A stretch of DNA of 45,344 nt from Gymnopus androsaceus JB14 (taxonomy: Eukaryota; Basidiomycota; Agaricomycetes; Agaricales; Omphalotaceae): contig ML769763.1 in assembly GCA_009733575.1 (NCBI GenBank), positions 1 through 45,344 on the forward strand, given 5' to 3'. Positions 11,043-22,222 of the stretch are shown in pieces. A program made the translations under genes and the position numbers. The notes beneath the pieces were generated by a model, which did no database searches, had not been told where the DNA came from, and worked only from the letters and a program-made list of their open reading frames with translations. Position 1 is the stretch's first letter, and every line of letters begins with the position of its first letter.

Positions 11043-12484
11043 ATGATCTGCTCGAAAACCGTGTTCCGCTGCTTCAAAGCCTTAGAGCGACTAGGGGACC
11101 TGTACGTCTATATCTATCTTTCTTTGCTTATGTGCTCATGCTTCGTCTCAGAATAACTGGCGCCGCCGGACCTTACTTCGTGGGTTTGCTATTATTTTAA
11201 TGACAGCTGGAACTATATGCTTCTGTAAGTTTTTGCATGAATAAACCGCTGGTAACATCACTCAACTACAGTTGACGTCGTTATGCCTTCACTTTCCTAT
11301 CCTTGGCTCAGTGGACCAATATGCGCTCTGATTGCCTTCAACCTGCTTACACATTATTACCTTGTTGTAACTACAAACCCGGGATTTGTGGATGATTCGC
11401 CGCGAGAGGCTGGAAGAGCATTCTTATGAGCTAGACCAAAGAATGGGTCCAATGAATGACCTTTGACAGAGGGTGTACGGTGATCTAATAAATTCAATAT
11501 CACCAAAGCGGCAACAAGTAAATGTAGAAAGTGCGGGCAGGATAAACCCGAGGTGAGCATTCTTGGGTCTTGGTTGGCCATGAAGCTGATACTTTGAACA
11601 ACAGAGGACGCATCACTGCCGGATGTGCAATCGTTGTGTATTAAAATATGACCATCATTGTCCAGTGCGTGTTTTATTTTTTCGAGAGAAACCAGTAGTT
11701 GACCTGGGCGCAGTGTACGTTGTGCATTTCTTTGGTGTTTCATCCGTATGACGCTCACAAGGGATCAACCAATGCGTCGGAATTTACAACGAGCGACATT
11801 TTGTCCTATTCATGTTCGTTCATTTTACGCATCAGTCGACACATCGCAACTGAGGATTTTTTGTAGGGTCCACCTCTGTATCGCGACCTTTTGCTTCTGT
11901 ATCTTGGGTTATCCACAGCTCTTTGAGTCGTTAGGGCTCACCTACGAAGTATGTCTCAATGCTCGACCTAATGCCATGTACTGACTGTCTTTTGCCCACT
12001 AAAGCCGGATGGATGGCCATATCATGTCCCCGTGACATGTACATTCTCGAATACATCCTGTCGGGTGTATTATGCTTTGCTGTCGGGATCATGCTTATGT
12101 TTCAGCTATGGACAATAAGCCATGGCGAAACTTCAGTAGAGTCACAGGATAATGATCATTATGGTAGAATCGCTAAGAGTAGAGGCGAGGTGAGTCTATA
12201 TACTTTTATTTACTGGTGTCATCCCCAGATTGGCATGCATGCCCTACGTAGGCCTTCGTCAACTCGTACGATCTTGGGTACGACGCTACTATACACTGGT
12301 TGGATTAATTTCATCTGATTCTTGCGTACTTAGGAAACTGAGAAACCTTCAACTATTCTTCAATGTCGGCCAGGGTGGCTGGTACGTGTTCAATGTCCTT
12401 CCCATCTTACTATACATCCATCCATTGACGTTCGTACACAGTTCCTTTTACACTTTAATATTTCCGTTCCGCATTCTACTGTAA
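11043..12484 (+). pseudogene. DHHC palmitoyltransferase (Pfa3-like), disrupted
   Basis: Family members S-palmitoylate proteins at fungal vacuole or Golgi membranes. ATG at 11043 gives MICSKTVFRCFKALERLGD. Further exons give AIILMTAGTICFF, PSLSYPWLSGPICALIAFNL and THYYLVVTTNPGFVDDSPRE. The catalytic domain reads [20 protein letters not shown] then [10 protein letters not shown], so the zinc-binding cysteines and the DHHC are intact. INQCVGIYNERHFVLFMF, LGYPQLFESLGLTYE, ILSGVLCFAVGIMLMFQLWT and RNLQLFFNVGQGG follow, and a last exon (12442-12484) ends FYTLIFPFRILL-stop. Introns include 11102-11151, 11225-11271 and about 12382-12441. Damage: a one-base loss near 11188, TGA at 11427, 11457 and 11481 (at least two where relatives have Trp), a missing base at the donor after DHHCP, and a frame change near 12045. 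The gene order is complete end to end, so this was a whole gene that decayed or is badly sequenced. Confidence 0.8.
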
Positions 12485-13783
12485 TAATCTATTGGTTTAT
12501 TAATGTCTGCAGGTGCAGTTCGCATTGGTTCTTCTTTGTATTCTTCTGACATCTTTTTTGGAACCAGCTCCTATCATCCCCGGCGCTTTTCGAATGCCTG
12601 TATATGTCTGGTACGGAATGTCTTCTCAATCTGGACGTTCTCCGGGACAGTAAAAGCGAAGCTGCAATGTTCAGCACTTTCGAAAACATTTCTCCGGAGA
12701 TAATCATGCCAACTGATGCCGCAATTCTTTTCATTGTACATTCACAATCTCAGAAGAAATCGAGGAGCAATTTTTGGATAGGGATCAAGTTTTTGACTCG
12801 ACTCTCTAGCAGAATTTTGTGAATATGGCTTGCGCTTTTTTGTCTTGTGTCAACCAGTACTGAACAAGGCAACCGAGAAGGGTGAAGCATGGAAGACGAA
12901 GACTCGTCTGTTGGATGTGATCGACCAAGAAAATTTATTCTCTGTATGACATGTGGAGGCAGAAAGGCTCTTGAATGGTATCGTGAACTCTATTCTAGTT
13001 GAACTTGGCATGGAACACCAAGGTGAATAAGGTGGTTGCTGTACGCGGATAGTAAACTGATGCTATTGTTTTAGATACAGTTGGCCCGGCTATCTCTTGA
13101 TTGAGTTCGTTGATTCGAATCAATTACCAGTTTGTTGAGAGTGTACTGCCTAATATCCTCTCAAAAAGCTTCTCCTGGTCAGTGAAGATCTCGAAAGAAG
13201 TGCTCGGGAACTAACCTTTCAATAACAGGTTCCAGATGCGGTTGCCCCTGCGGTGGAGCTACTGGAAATTATCCTCCAATACCATGTCAAAACCTGTAGT
13301 GTCACTCAAGTAGTGTCTCTGTATGTATACAGTATTACTTAGGTTTTTTTTGTGTGTGCTATATGTACTTCTGAATGATATCCTGTTTCAAGAAATTCAG
13401 TGTAAGCCTCTGCTGTGCAGTTCAGCGTACGCTATGGAGTACGCTATGCTGCCGCTAGGCCACCGCCTAGATGAAGTTTGTCATTTCAGCATTGCCCTGA
13501 AAAGGCTGCTGAAATGGAATGATTCACTCGGCTTCTGAAAGATACCTTTCCGGGTAGCCTTTCAGCCCGGCCGAAGGTGATTGTTTCGGCTTTTGTCCGA
13601 AACAATAGGTTTCGGATCCTAGCTGAAGGTTCCCACTTCAGATGGTGCGAAAACTTCTATTTTGTTTGTTCAATGAAATGTATATTTTCTCTAGTCGACT
13701 GAAAATTCAGATTTCGCTTATATTCTGAAAGTATTTATTTCACATTACACTTCAGCCTAGCTGAAGCATAATGATTGGCGGTG
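12485..13783. other. no recognisable gene
   Basis: Short frames around 12490-12830 and 12890-12990 (for example LLNLDVLRDSKSEAAMFSTF) look like decayed coding sequence, but no family is recognisable. From about 13480 to 13780 there are several short inverted motifs built on CTTCAG / CTGAAG and CCGAAAC / GTTTCGG, which suggests worn repeat DNA. Confidence 0.4.
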
Positions 13784-14689
13784 TGACGGCTGCACCGAAA
13801 TTTGGTGATTTTGTAAGAATGTGAAACGTAGATTCTGTAAGATCGCAAATCCTAAGAATCTAGGATAATTTACTCAAAATTTTCAAGAATCACAAAGTTT
13901 TGCATTTTTTCAAGAGCCATCATGACTAAGCTCTCCAACTTTCAAGAATCTCGTCGATGCACTCTTCAGAAATTATCAAATTCGCATTCTTCAAGATCTT
14001 TACCTTCGTAAACCGCAGTATTTCGCGTGCAAGGCTGAGCAAGCCACTGAGAGTCACATGAAACTGCCCAGCTGATTATAAAAGGTTCAAAAGGAAAGAA
14101 AAAATTTTCGCTTCTTCGTTCCTCTCCACCATCAAACCCAACTTCAGTCTTCTCAAAGTCCATTTCCGCTCAATGCTTCAAGGTTTGACAAGACAACGTT
14201 CACTATACAATGCAATATTGTTAGTTCAAGCAGTCAAAGTACCCAATGTACTCAACATTCATTGCCATCGCTGTTGCCGTTGTCGCCGTCAAAATTTTCC
14301 TCAAATTTGTTGCTGCTCTGTTATGCCCTTGATAGTCATAATTTTTTGTATTGTACGGTTTGTATGTATGTAGTTTGCGAGCAAATAAAAAATTCTTTTC
14401 CTTTCAATTTTTTTTTTTTCCAATGGTCTGAAATGAGGAGGAACGGGAGCGGAATACAAGCGAAACGGAAGCGTGCTGGGCTTTTGCTGCGGGCAATGCG
14501 TGATGAGATATTTACAAGAGGATATAATAAATTCTTAAGATTTGTGGAAAAACTTCTTCGGATTGATGACTTTTGTGAAATCTTGAGAGCACGGGCGCTC
14601 CTCTATCTTCGGAATCTCTTATTGAATGTCACTCGATTCTTAAGATCCAAAATCCCCAAGAATATCTTGGGTTTCCGTGCAGCCGTGTA
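13784..14689. mobile_element. possible TIR element of about 0.9 kb
   Basis: The left end TGACGGCTGCACCGAAA (from 13784) and the right end TTTCCGTGCAGCCGTGTA (to 14689) are inverted copies over about 16 bp. Both are followed inwards by AT-rich sequence with many AAGAATC / GATTCTT motifs in opposite orientation. No clear target-site duplication was found and no transposase is encoded, so the class is unknown. Confidence 0.4.
14077..14332 (+). CDS. mini-ORF with signal-peptide-like sequence behind a TATA box
   Basis: A TATAAAAGG box at about 14077-14085 is followed by pyrimidine-rich sequence (CTTCTTCGTTCCTCTCC), as at fungal promoters, and then by ATG at 14246. The 28-residue frame MYSTFIAIAVAVVAV-KIFLKFVAALLCP ends at TGA 14330-14332. 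The protein is almost entirely a hydrophobic helix and resembles a secretory signal peptide with nothing behind it. It may be the start of a small secreted protein gene whose body was lost, or a chance frame. It sits inside the inverted-repeat element 13784-14689. Confidence 0.3.
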
Positions 14690-15226
14690 CATCTTGAAAG
14701 GCCGGAATTGCTTTGCTGAGCGGTGGAATAATACATATATATGCCAAAAACAGCCCAAAAAGGGAACGAAACAGATCTCATCTTTGATGGATGTGAAATT
14801 CCATTGATTTCTAGCGCAAAAACGGTCTGTACACGCTCACGGCTCTGGTTCGGAATGAATCTGGTAACGAGATTTTGGTATCAATTAGAATCATTTTTTT
14901 GGAATTAATCTGGACTTTGACCGATTTCAAACCAAAAAAGTAAAACCGCGTTGATTTCGCAACAGCAATCCAAATTACATCCGGTTTCCTTGATATATCA
15001 GTTTAAATCCGGCATAAAGTACCTGAATTGAAACCAAAATTGTTTCATGCGGATCTGATCCAGTTTGGACGTTGCAGCCCCTATTGAACTCTTACATCCA
15101 GATGCCCTCGACCACTTTTGTGAATCCTGAAGGTGAGCTTTCAAATCTCATGAAACATCAAAATTTATCAACCTACAAATACTATCGTACATAGTTTGGA
15201 GGCCGGGTACAGGCCAGAACCGGAAT

Positions 15227-15352
15227 TGCTGGCAATGTCTTGCCTGCAATGTCTTGCCTGCAATGTCTTGCCTGCAATGTCTTGCCTGCAATGTCTTGCC
15301 TGCAATGTCTTGCCTGCAATGTCTTGCCTGCAATGTCTTGCCTGCAATGATA
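15227..15352. repeat. 14 bp minisatellite, about 8.5 copies
   Basis: The unit TGCCTGCAATGTCT repeats perfectly seven times from 15241 to 15338, with partial units on both sides. Because 14 is not a multiple of three, all three frames of a strand encode the same 14-residue cycle, with no stop in either direction. The long open frames across it are therefore a property of the repeat and not evidence for a gene. Confidence 0.95.
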
Positions 15353-15381
15353 ACAGGTGGCACCCTGTATACAATGCAAAG

Positions 15382-16897
15382 AGGCACGAAACAAGCCAAT
15401 CTCATCTTGTTAAGCTTGGGCATTGGCAACGAAGCACATGCTGGGTAACCCCAAACCCTCTAGAAACAAATCCCAGAGTCAACGCATTTGTAAACGACTC
15501 CATTGTTCAACTTCTTGGTGAATTGCAGGATCGTCGACCACATTCCCCACCCCCAATACCCAGTGACTACTTTGATATAGAAATGGATCCACCACAATCA
15601 GACTTTGAATTTCTTCAGGCCCAAGATCCAGCTCATTATACAGTTTCTTTCGATGGCTCGGATACAGCTCAATTACAGGCTTCAGCAGCTGATATGGCTA
15701 TTGCTCAACTTGCCAAGGAGCTAGAGACATTTATGTTCAATGACTTTGGATCTGAAAGCTCTGAAGATGAGTTTGAGGAGCGAGATCCAAGTCCAGAATG
15801 TTTTGGTATGTACTTCAAAATTCAATTCATATCCATGAACAGCTGAAGCATTAAAAACATTGGAAGAAATGGAACAAGACCCAGTATCTTTTGGCCAGCA
15901 GCGCACTTGCATGAAACCCAGTCACAACAACCCAGAGTGGTTTCCATGGCCCGATAAAGCTGTCAGTTTTTCTGTGACATTCAATACTGCATAATTGATC
16001 TGTTTTCCTTGAAGGCCTGTATTCTTGATCTTTTCCGACATCTCCCTCGGGGTATCTTCTCTGAAGCCCAGATGGAGATAGTCACTTGGGCACTCAGTGC
16101 TTTTGGGATCAATAATGTTCCATCAGTGGATGTGATGAAGAGCATCGATGAATATCTTCAATCATTATGTGGTATTCATACAGTTCATTATCAAGGTGCT
16201 CTTGGGCATATATACTATATGAATGACTTAGCGGGAATTATTTGACAGGTGAGAGTCGGATTACATTTTCCCACCTATTTCTTCTCAAAGTTAATCAAGG
16301 AAATGGCAAATCCTCATGTACGCCAGCATATCCACCATTACCATGAAGACAGTGGACGTCGTCTTGAACATGCCTGGCAAGCAGAGGCATGGAGGGACTT
16401 GGATCCTGACTTGGCTACGCCAATGGTGAGAATGGGAATTCAAGATTACTATGTGTATGAAGTGACTCGCTTGAACACTGGCGAGCTTGTTATACCTCAT
16501 CGCTGGTTTACACGGTGCCAGACACCAGGTTCTGAGCAACAAGATCTATATTGTATGGCTTAGAAGCTAGATATCGATCATGGTGCTCAAGGTTATGTTG
16601 TCCACGAGTGGGACCAAGTCCAATTCCCAGTTACATCACTTCTTGCCTCTTTACCTCACATTTCCGAATCATTTGATCTCGATGGAGGATATGACCCTCG
16701 AATAATCATTGGTATGTTCATGCACTATACATCTGCCACATCAATTGAACTTGATCTTAGGCATTCAAAAGCAACCCAATGAAGAGCTATCTCCTTGGAC
16801 TCACACAACTCGGGATACTGGTTCTCTCAATCCCTGGCGTATTAAAGCAAAAAATCACCGTGTACTCACTTTTACTATGTGGGTATATTGTGAATGA
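15382..16897 (+). pseudogene. agaricomycete transposon-associated ORF
   Basis: Spliced pieces read in order: an acidic N-terminal part (DYFDIEMDPPQSDFEFLQAQ), then EWFPWPDKA before an intron 15961-16014, then ACILDLFRHLPRGIFSEAQ, GALGHIYYMNDLAGI, EMANPHVRQHIHHYHED, MGIQDYYVYEVTRLNTGEL-VIPHRWFTR and LNPWRIKAKNHRVLTFTMWV. The WxPWPDKAxCILDLxRHLPR and YYxNxLAxIIxQEMANPxVR patterns belong to a protein family I remember as highly multiplied in mushroom genomes and flanked by transposon features; I do not know its exact name or catalytic core. The reading is broken (TGA before the intron near 16243, TAG at 16561) and stops after WVYCE at 16897, well before the usual family length. It is therefore a truncated copy. 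What it does in transposition is unknown. Confidence 0.5.
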
Positions 16898-17153
16898 TGA
16901 TGATGATGTCGTTTAAGTTCATGGCTAGAATGTTGGTTGTGTTGTGATACTTAACATAATACCATCTCAAATTGAATTCAGTATTTATTTATGAAACCTG
17001 GTGGGGAACAATTTCGAGTTCTGAGGGGTTCTCGACATGTGCTGCTGGCTGCTTACATGTGAGTTAGTTTGGGCTCAAAGGCCAAATATAGGACCACAAC
17101 GTGTTGTGTCGCGTTTTGTTTTTGTTTGTTTCTATCTACTCTCCATTCAAACG

Positions 17154-17829
17154 ATGTCAGACACCAATGAAACTATGGTTGATTATGATTCTGAGTAAGT
17201 TCTTATTGTTCAAATTGTATAAACAGAGCTGTTCATATCCTTTAGTATAACAAGTACTAGTGACAATTTGGGCAAGCCTGACCATGAATTGCTATTGAGA
17301 TTGTTGCGAGATGCTGAGGGTGAGCTATACACCACTGGGATTGATCAACTATCTAGACTGATCAATTCATTCATCAGAGAGGAACAGAAGCCTCCTGGCA
17401 CAAGCTATCGCGCTTAAAGAATTGAATGAAGCCCTGGAGAAAGAGGTTGATCGTTTGAAGGTCAATTACAACCAACTGGACGATGAATGTGCAGATTTAT
17501 GGTGGGAACGGCTCATGAAGACACAAGAGAACTTTGTCCACCATCGGAAATCCTCGCCGGATTCTACTTCAGCCAATTTCGGATTCAATGCAAAAGCTTA
17601 TCTGGACTCCATCAACCACGCTGTTGAGAGACAACCATTGACTGGAAGTTTTATTGCAGTGAAGGAGAAGATACATTCTAAGGAAGAAAAGTTTGAGCTT
17701 CGTGTCAAGAGGGTATTACTTGCAAAGGATGTTCTAGATGGGAAGGGGTACGGCCGACAAGAGAGGGATCCTTCAATTGGCTATTTTAACATTGATGATA
17801 TAAATACAGCACAAACTCTCATTGTTTAA
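17154..17829 (+). CDS. hypothetical coiled-coil protein
   Basis: ATG at 17154 opens MSDTNETMVDYDSD. Two short introns (from about 17193 to 17246, and about 17320-17380) splice in phase to SDNLGKPDHELLLRLLRD, then AQAIALKELNEALEKEVDRL and VNYNQLDDECADLWWERL. The last exon continues to NIDDINTAQTLIV with TAA at 17827-17829, about 175 residues in all. Heptad-like Leu spacing between about residues 25 and 80 suggests a coiled coil; the rest is charged. No frameshift or internal stop is seen, unlike most genes of this window. It shares the putative transposon 14831-18793 with the larger ORF upstream, so it may be an accessory gene of that element or captured host sequence. I do not recognise a family. 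Confidence 0.5.
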
Positions 17830-18780
17830 TAATTTATGCATCTTTATTCAAGTATATATTGCCCCTGGTCTCTGTCAAGAGACAAATGCTGGTGAACTGG
17901 AGCTGAAGAAACAACAGTCTGAGGCACAGCCACACATCTCCTTTCTTCCTTTCAACCATCGTCACTGGATCGTTCTTGCGGAATTCAAGCAGCAATCCAA
18001 GTCTGGTTCAAGAGGTGCAATTTCAAGATAATAGACACTGTTCAACATGCCAAAGGTACTCTTATGATCCTCAAGATTCCCTGAATGACATCAACAATAT
18101 TTCTGGGATGAGTTCAAGCTCATCAAGCCTCCACAAGCAATGCAAGACTCAAGTACCAATTAAATCCTCAATATTTCTTCAAGCTTAGTTTCATTCCAAG
18201 TGCCAATGTAGCCAGCCAACATTATCATGTATTAGTACTGACTTTACTTTGTTTGTCTAGACTTTTGCTTCTCCGAGTCATGGTTATTTGCTGCGCTGAG
18301 GTGGATCAAGCTCCTGGGCCATAGGTGAGTATTGAGTGCATTTTTTGTGACCATTTATTAACAATTGGTTCGCTACAGCAAGCAACGCAGAAATTGAAGG
18401 AACTCAATGGTATTGGGAGTATGCAAGAGTAATGAATAGGCGGGAGTTGATGCATCAGTCTATCTGAGAGACCTATATCTACTATCGTACTGTCTTTTGT
18501 TGTTCTCGTTCACCAAATATATTCTATTCTATGTATTTTTCAACCATCGGGATACATTGGGAATGAAAATGAACATCGGGATGCCCCGGCAGTAAGAAAA
18601 TTGAATGAGCAACCCAATGTAAATCCAAAATGTGCCCTTGGTTTGATTCCAGATTGAATCCAGAGATATTCCGGAAATCCAAATTTTGGCAGAGAACCGG
18701 TCGGCCTCAATTCCGGATTTTTTTGCTTATTTTTTAGACAACATCTAAACGATCAGAAACCGGATTAATTCCGATCTCGG
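17830..18780. other. no clear gene; short coding-like scraps
   Basis: Frames at about 17850-18190 (LELKKQQSEAQPHISFLPFN, SSSSSLHKQCK) look like decayed continuation of the small gene upstream, but have no clear splice path. The remainder to 18780 is AT-rich with repeated TCCGG / CCGGA motifs that belong to the subterminal part of the putative transposon. Confidence 0.35.
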
Positions 18781-18781
18781 G

Positions 18782-19215
18782 ACCTGTCTGTGTAGGAGGG
18801 TCCGGACCCTTCTACAGATGTAAAGTTTCTAACCAGCTCTGAATTTGCAATTTTGTTGATGGGAGCATCGGCATTGCGGCTGATGCGGATTTTTCGTCCT
18901 TTGTAGCTCGGATTTAGCTACAGAATGCTACGGGAAGTCATAGGTCCGGTCAAGAAACAGTTAGGTTGCGAGCACCACTTCTGTTTTAGGTGAATAGCCG
19001 AGATATTTTCCTTAAGGGGAGTCGCTTGCATTATGCCATCACTGATGGGAGCGTTTGTAGCATCAAAACGCGTCTGTAGGAGGGTCCGGAATTCGTCGTT
19101 TGTAACTTGGCTTAAATTTCCAATTCCTCTGATGGGAGCGAGTTTGACACAGCGGATGAGCTTTTTTAAATCATTTATAGCTCGGATTTAGCTACAAATA
19201 TGCTACGGGAAGTCA
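18782..19215. repeat. diverged tandem duplication, two units
   Basis: Two stretches, about 18782-18955 and 19070-19215, share the order GTAGGAGGGTCCGGA ... GATGGGAGC ... GCGGATG ... TAGCTCGGATTTAGCTACA ... GCTACGGGAAGTCAT with many differences in between. The first copy also contains the near-palindrome GTAGGAGGGTCCGGACCCTT at its start. No coding capacity was seen. Confidence 0.6.
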
Positions 19216-19219
19216 TCCA

Positions 19220-20165
19220 TTATTCTCATAGACAATCACGTCCTCATTGAGCCTGACTCTCTTGTTTCTTCTAATCAAAGTTGCGGAATGCCAATTCAGG
19301 TTTGATGAAGAGTGTCGTGGTCAAAGCTGGAAATTTCAAAATCCTGGCTTGGATCCAGGGCTGATAATTTAGAGATCATTTTCTGTCAATACCCAAGTTT
19401 TACATCCATGTTTTGTTCTTTGTATCATTCTTGAGCTAATTGTCCAGGTAGCTCTATCATCTCCAAAAGTTTCTTCGCTGTTGGCCCGTTCTGAAACACT
19501 CCCATTGTCTTTAAAATATCTTCATGCACGAAAACAATCCGTAATGGAGGGAACTCATTTTTTGTATCCTCCAAGCAACGTTTCGGCATCTCCAACGTCA
19601 CCAACTAGTGCAATTAGCACTAGCACCACCATGTTTGCTTCTCCAACCTCAGTACCTCCTGCACTCTCTGTATCTTCACCATTGTTGTTGTTTCCCTTGT
19701 ACTGGATCCGATAGCAGAATTATCACCTCTCATGTCTGCCTACCCATTCCTTTCCCCTGTAACTACATCCAGTGTCCTAGGCCCATCTTTATCATCTCCT
19801 TCAATAGCCATCAAAGCACCTTCACCGCCCTCTGCATCACTCGAGCATTCATCATACCCTCCATATTCCTCAAATTTCTCTTCGCTGCCCAATCCACCAC
19901 CTACTTAACAAACCCTCCAAATATTGGTCTAGGTAAACCCTCTTCACGCATGCTTCTCAATCTCAGCAAAAGCAACAACACCAAGCTAATACTTCATTCC
20001 TATGCACAATCAAAGGGAACAGTGACTTTGACACTGATACCATCCAATGATCTTTCCTTATCTTCCTCTGCAAGATCACCTACCTCCCCTCGTCCACCAG
20101 TGAGCACCCGTTCACAAAGGAGCTTATTGCCTAATATGGCCATAATAGTGGAAAATAAATCATTC
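19220..20165. other. no recognisable gene; Ser/Pro-rich open stretch
   Basis: From about 19480 to 19910 the + strand is open in overlapping frames that encode Ser/Pro/Thr-rich sequence (SASPTSPTSAISTSTT, PLMSAYPFLSPVTTSS). A frame change near 19710 and stops from about 19905 break it up. It may be a remnant of a transposon polyprotein or a low-complexity gene, and nothing specific can be assigned. Confidence 0.35.
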
Positions 20166-20349
20166 GTGAGATTTTCGGGGAGGTTATATTTTTGAAGATT
20201 TTTGGGGGAGGTTAGATTTTCAATGATTTTTGGGGAGGTTAGGTTTTTGAAGATTTTTGGGGAGGTTTGATTTTTGCAGGGAGGGTCAATTTTCAATGAT
20301 TTTTGGGGAGGTTAGGTTTTCAATAATTTTTGGGGAGGTTAGATTTTCT
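20166..20349. repeat. minisatellite of about 29 bp units
   Basis: About six or seven imperfect units centred on TTTTTGGGGAGGTTAG, separated by TTTCAATGA or TTTGAAGA. The + strand is almost pure G/T with little C, a strong strand asymmetry. GGGG tracts recur once per unit. Confidence 0.85.
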
Positions 20350-21120
20350 CTTGGCAACATCACACCCCATGTACTGTAACATCAACTCAGTGATTCTGCC
20401 TCCTGCTCATTAATCCCGCCTCCCCGCTCATTACTCTTGCCTTACAGTGATTATAATCGGATATGGATATGTGCACATATATATATATCTTAGATTGATT
20501 CCCGATCTAACCTAAGCACCGGTTTAGTGGCGGCAGACCACATTTCCACTTGTTCAATTGATTTTTGAGATTCTATGAGATTCTGCAGTTGAGTCTTGGC
20601 TTTTTTTATTCGGGTGTGAAGAAAGGATAAGTCCTCCTGGTCAATCCATATTGGCTCTCCAATATGTGGCTGGGGTATAAGTGTACCGTGACATTGCGCA
20701 GAGGCAAAGAAATTCCAGATAAAGAGTTTGTAATGCTAAGCAAGAAGGCTGAAGCAATGAGAATTCAAAACATTTAAGTTTGGCATTCAATAGACACCAG
20801 CCATGTTGCTGAATGGAAATTCTGGGCAAGTTCAAGCTCGACGATTTCAACAAACTGAAACAACCGCCACTAATAAGTCGCAAATGGTCAAAATGATATG
20901 AGTTTTATTTGGTTTCTACTTAAATTCCTCTAACTAACCAATTCCAAGTCAGGTAAATTAGGGAAAAAGTACTTACTGTACATTTCCGACTCCAAGTTGC
21001 TCTGAGATGACGCAATCTTCTGTCCTTAGCATTGAAAATATCACCCAAGCTCTTAAAAATCACAAGAATAAGAAACTGAGTCAGACTGCTTGAGGAGGAC
21101 TGGTTTTTTCTGTTGCACAG
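20350..21120. other. no recognisable gene
   Basis: Reverse-strand open frames at 20641-20883 and 20920-21126 are short and show no family pattern. An (AT)n run lies near 20479-20490. Confidence 0.35.
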
Positions 21121-21465
21121 ACTCATAGTGTTGGAATTTACAGAAAATCTATTTTAGCCCACATTACAACATACTTATGAATTTATGATATCACAGGAGA
21201 TATTTGCACATACACCCACAGTATCCATGCATATAATCACAGTAGCCACTTTACTTTATGCATAGTAGCCACCGATATTCACATAGTACCCACATCATCA
21301 TCATTCCCCAGTCGCACTCGAGACATTCATCATTTATTGCTGTAACGGAATGCAATACTTTTTGCGACACTCACACAACTTCACTGATCAAACCTTATTT
21401 TTTTTATTCCAACATCGGACACATGATAGTTGACATCACGGTCAATTCTATCCCATACTATGGAA

Positions 21466-21501
21466 ACTCTCACCATCATCATCATCACCATCATCATTAT
21501 A
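21466..21501. repeat. (CAT)n microsatellite
   Basis: A run of CAT/CAC trinucleotides inside the LTR element interior. It creates a His-rich stretch in an 84-codon open frame that has no other sign of being a gene. Confidence 0.9.
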
Positions 21502-21909
21502 TCCTTGCCTAGTTTAGACTCTGCATGTGTTGCGAGTCATGTGAAGTGCTGAGTGCACTTATTATTGGTTGTGCTGCGAGCAAACCATTGTTTAGAGCTG
21601 AGTGCTCTATATTTGATGCCAGTGTTGCATCATGGAAGGTCGGATACCTTCGGCTGTGCAGGATAATTGATTGGATTGGTTGAACTGCTGTTCAAATCCC
21701 TATTTCATCATCTTCATGTCAAAGTGGTAACTCGGAATGGAGTTTAGGTCCACAAATTCACAGGGAAATTGTTATCAGGGATATGCATTTGTATATGCAG
21801 GTTAGGTTGAGGGACAAGGTTGGAACATATTTTATTGCAGCATATAATCAAGGTATTATTGGCAAACACTTCGCTGCATCTATAGGATTTGCAAAGGTTT
21901 GAGGGGAAG

Positions 21910-22222
21910 TGTTGGAATTTACAGAAAATCTATTTTAGCCCACATTACAACATACTTATGAATTTATGATATCACAGGAGATATTTGCACATACACCCAC
22001 AGTATCCATGCATATACTCACAGTAGCCACTTTACTGTATGCATAGTAGCCACCGATATTCACATAGTACCCACTTTCCTGTTATATGCACAATGACATA
22101 GTCATTCTTACAGGTATAAATACAGTATGTAGTTACTCATGTACCTTACCCATTTGCCTCAGGGCCCAGTCGAGGTCAAACAGCTACACAATCATTTAAA
22201 ACTCCATTTCTTATTTCTAACA
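21910..22222 (+). repeat. 3' LTR (313 bp, TG...CA)
   Basis: Starts TGTTGGAATTTACAG and ends CTAACA, with TATAAATA near 22113 as a likely U3 promoter. The 5 bp CATAG directly follows and matches the bases before the 5' LTR. Confidence 0.8.

Larger units (their letters stand above)
14831..18793. mobile_element. probable DNA transposon of about 4 kb
   Basis: Both ends carry similar inverted sequence. From 14831 inwards: ACAC, a short spacer, then TCGGAATGAATCTGGT. From 18793 inwards on the other strand: ACAC, a spacer of the same length, then TCGGAATTAATCCGGT. Subterminal sequence on both sides is rich in TCCGG and AATCCAAA motifs. The interior holds a transposon-type gene (about 15382-16897) and a second small gene (17154-17829). 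I could not identify a target-site duplication, so the borders are approximate. Confidence 0.4.

Noticed and set aside
11427..11483. UGA read as tryptophan (variant genetic code)
   Set aside because: Other genes in the window end at or are broken by TAA and TAG, and intact genes use TGG for Trp; nuclear basidiomycete codes are standard.
2836..12484. Repeat-induced point mutation as the cause of the decay
   Set aside because: The few stop-creating changes I could infer are not in a consistent dinucleotide context, the genes look single-copy, and many defects are one-base losses, which RIP does not cause.
15148..15429. Reverse-strand open frames with Cys/Arg/Gln/Asp repeats, and + strand frames with LPAMSCLQCLACNV repeats
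   Set aside because: All frames over the 14 bp minisatellite are open because the unit has no stop in any phase; the repeated peptide is a by-product.
21258..21512. Open frame ending in a poly-His stretch, as in a metal-binding protein
   Set aside because: The His run is a CAT microsatellite inside a non-coding LTR element; no other sign of a gene.
21685..21710. GTTCAAATCC, similar to a tRNA T-loop
   Set aside because: No matching acceptor, D or anticodon stems around it; chance match within the LTR element interior.
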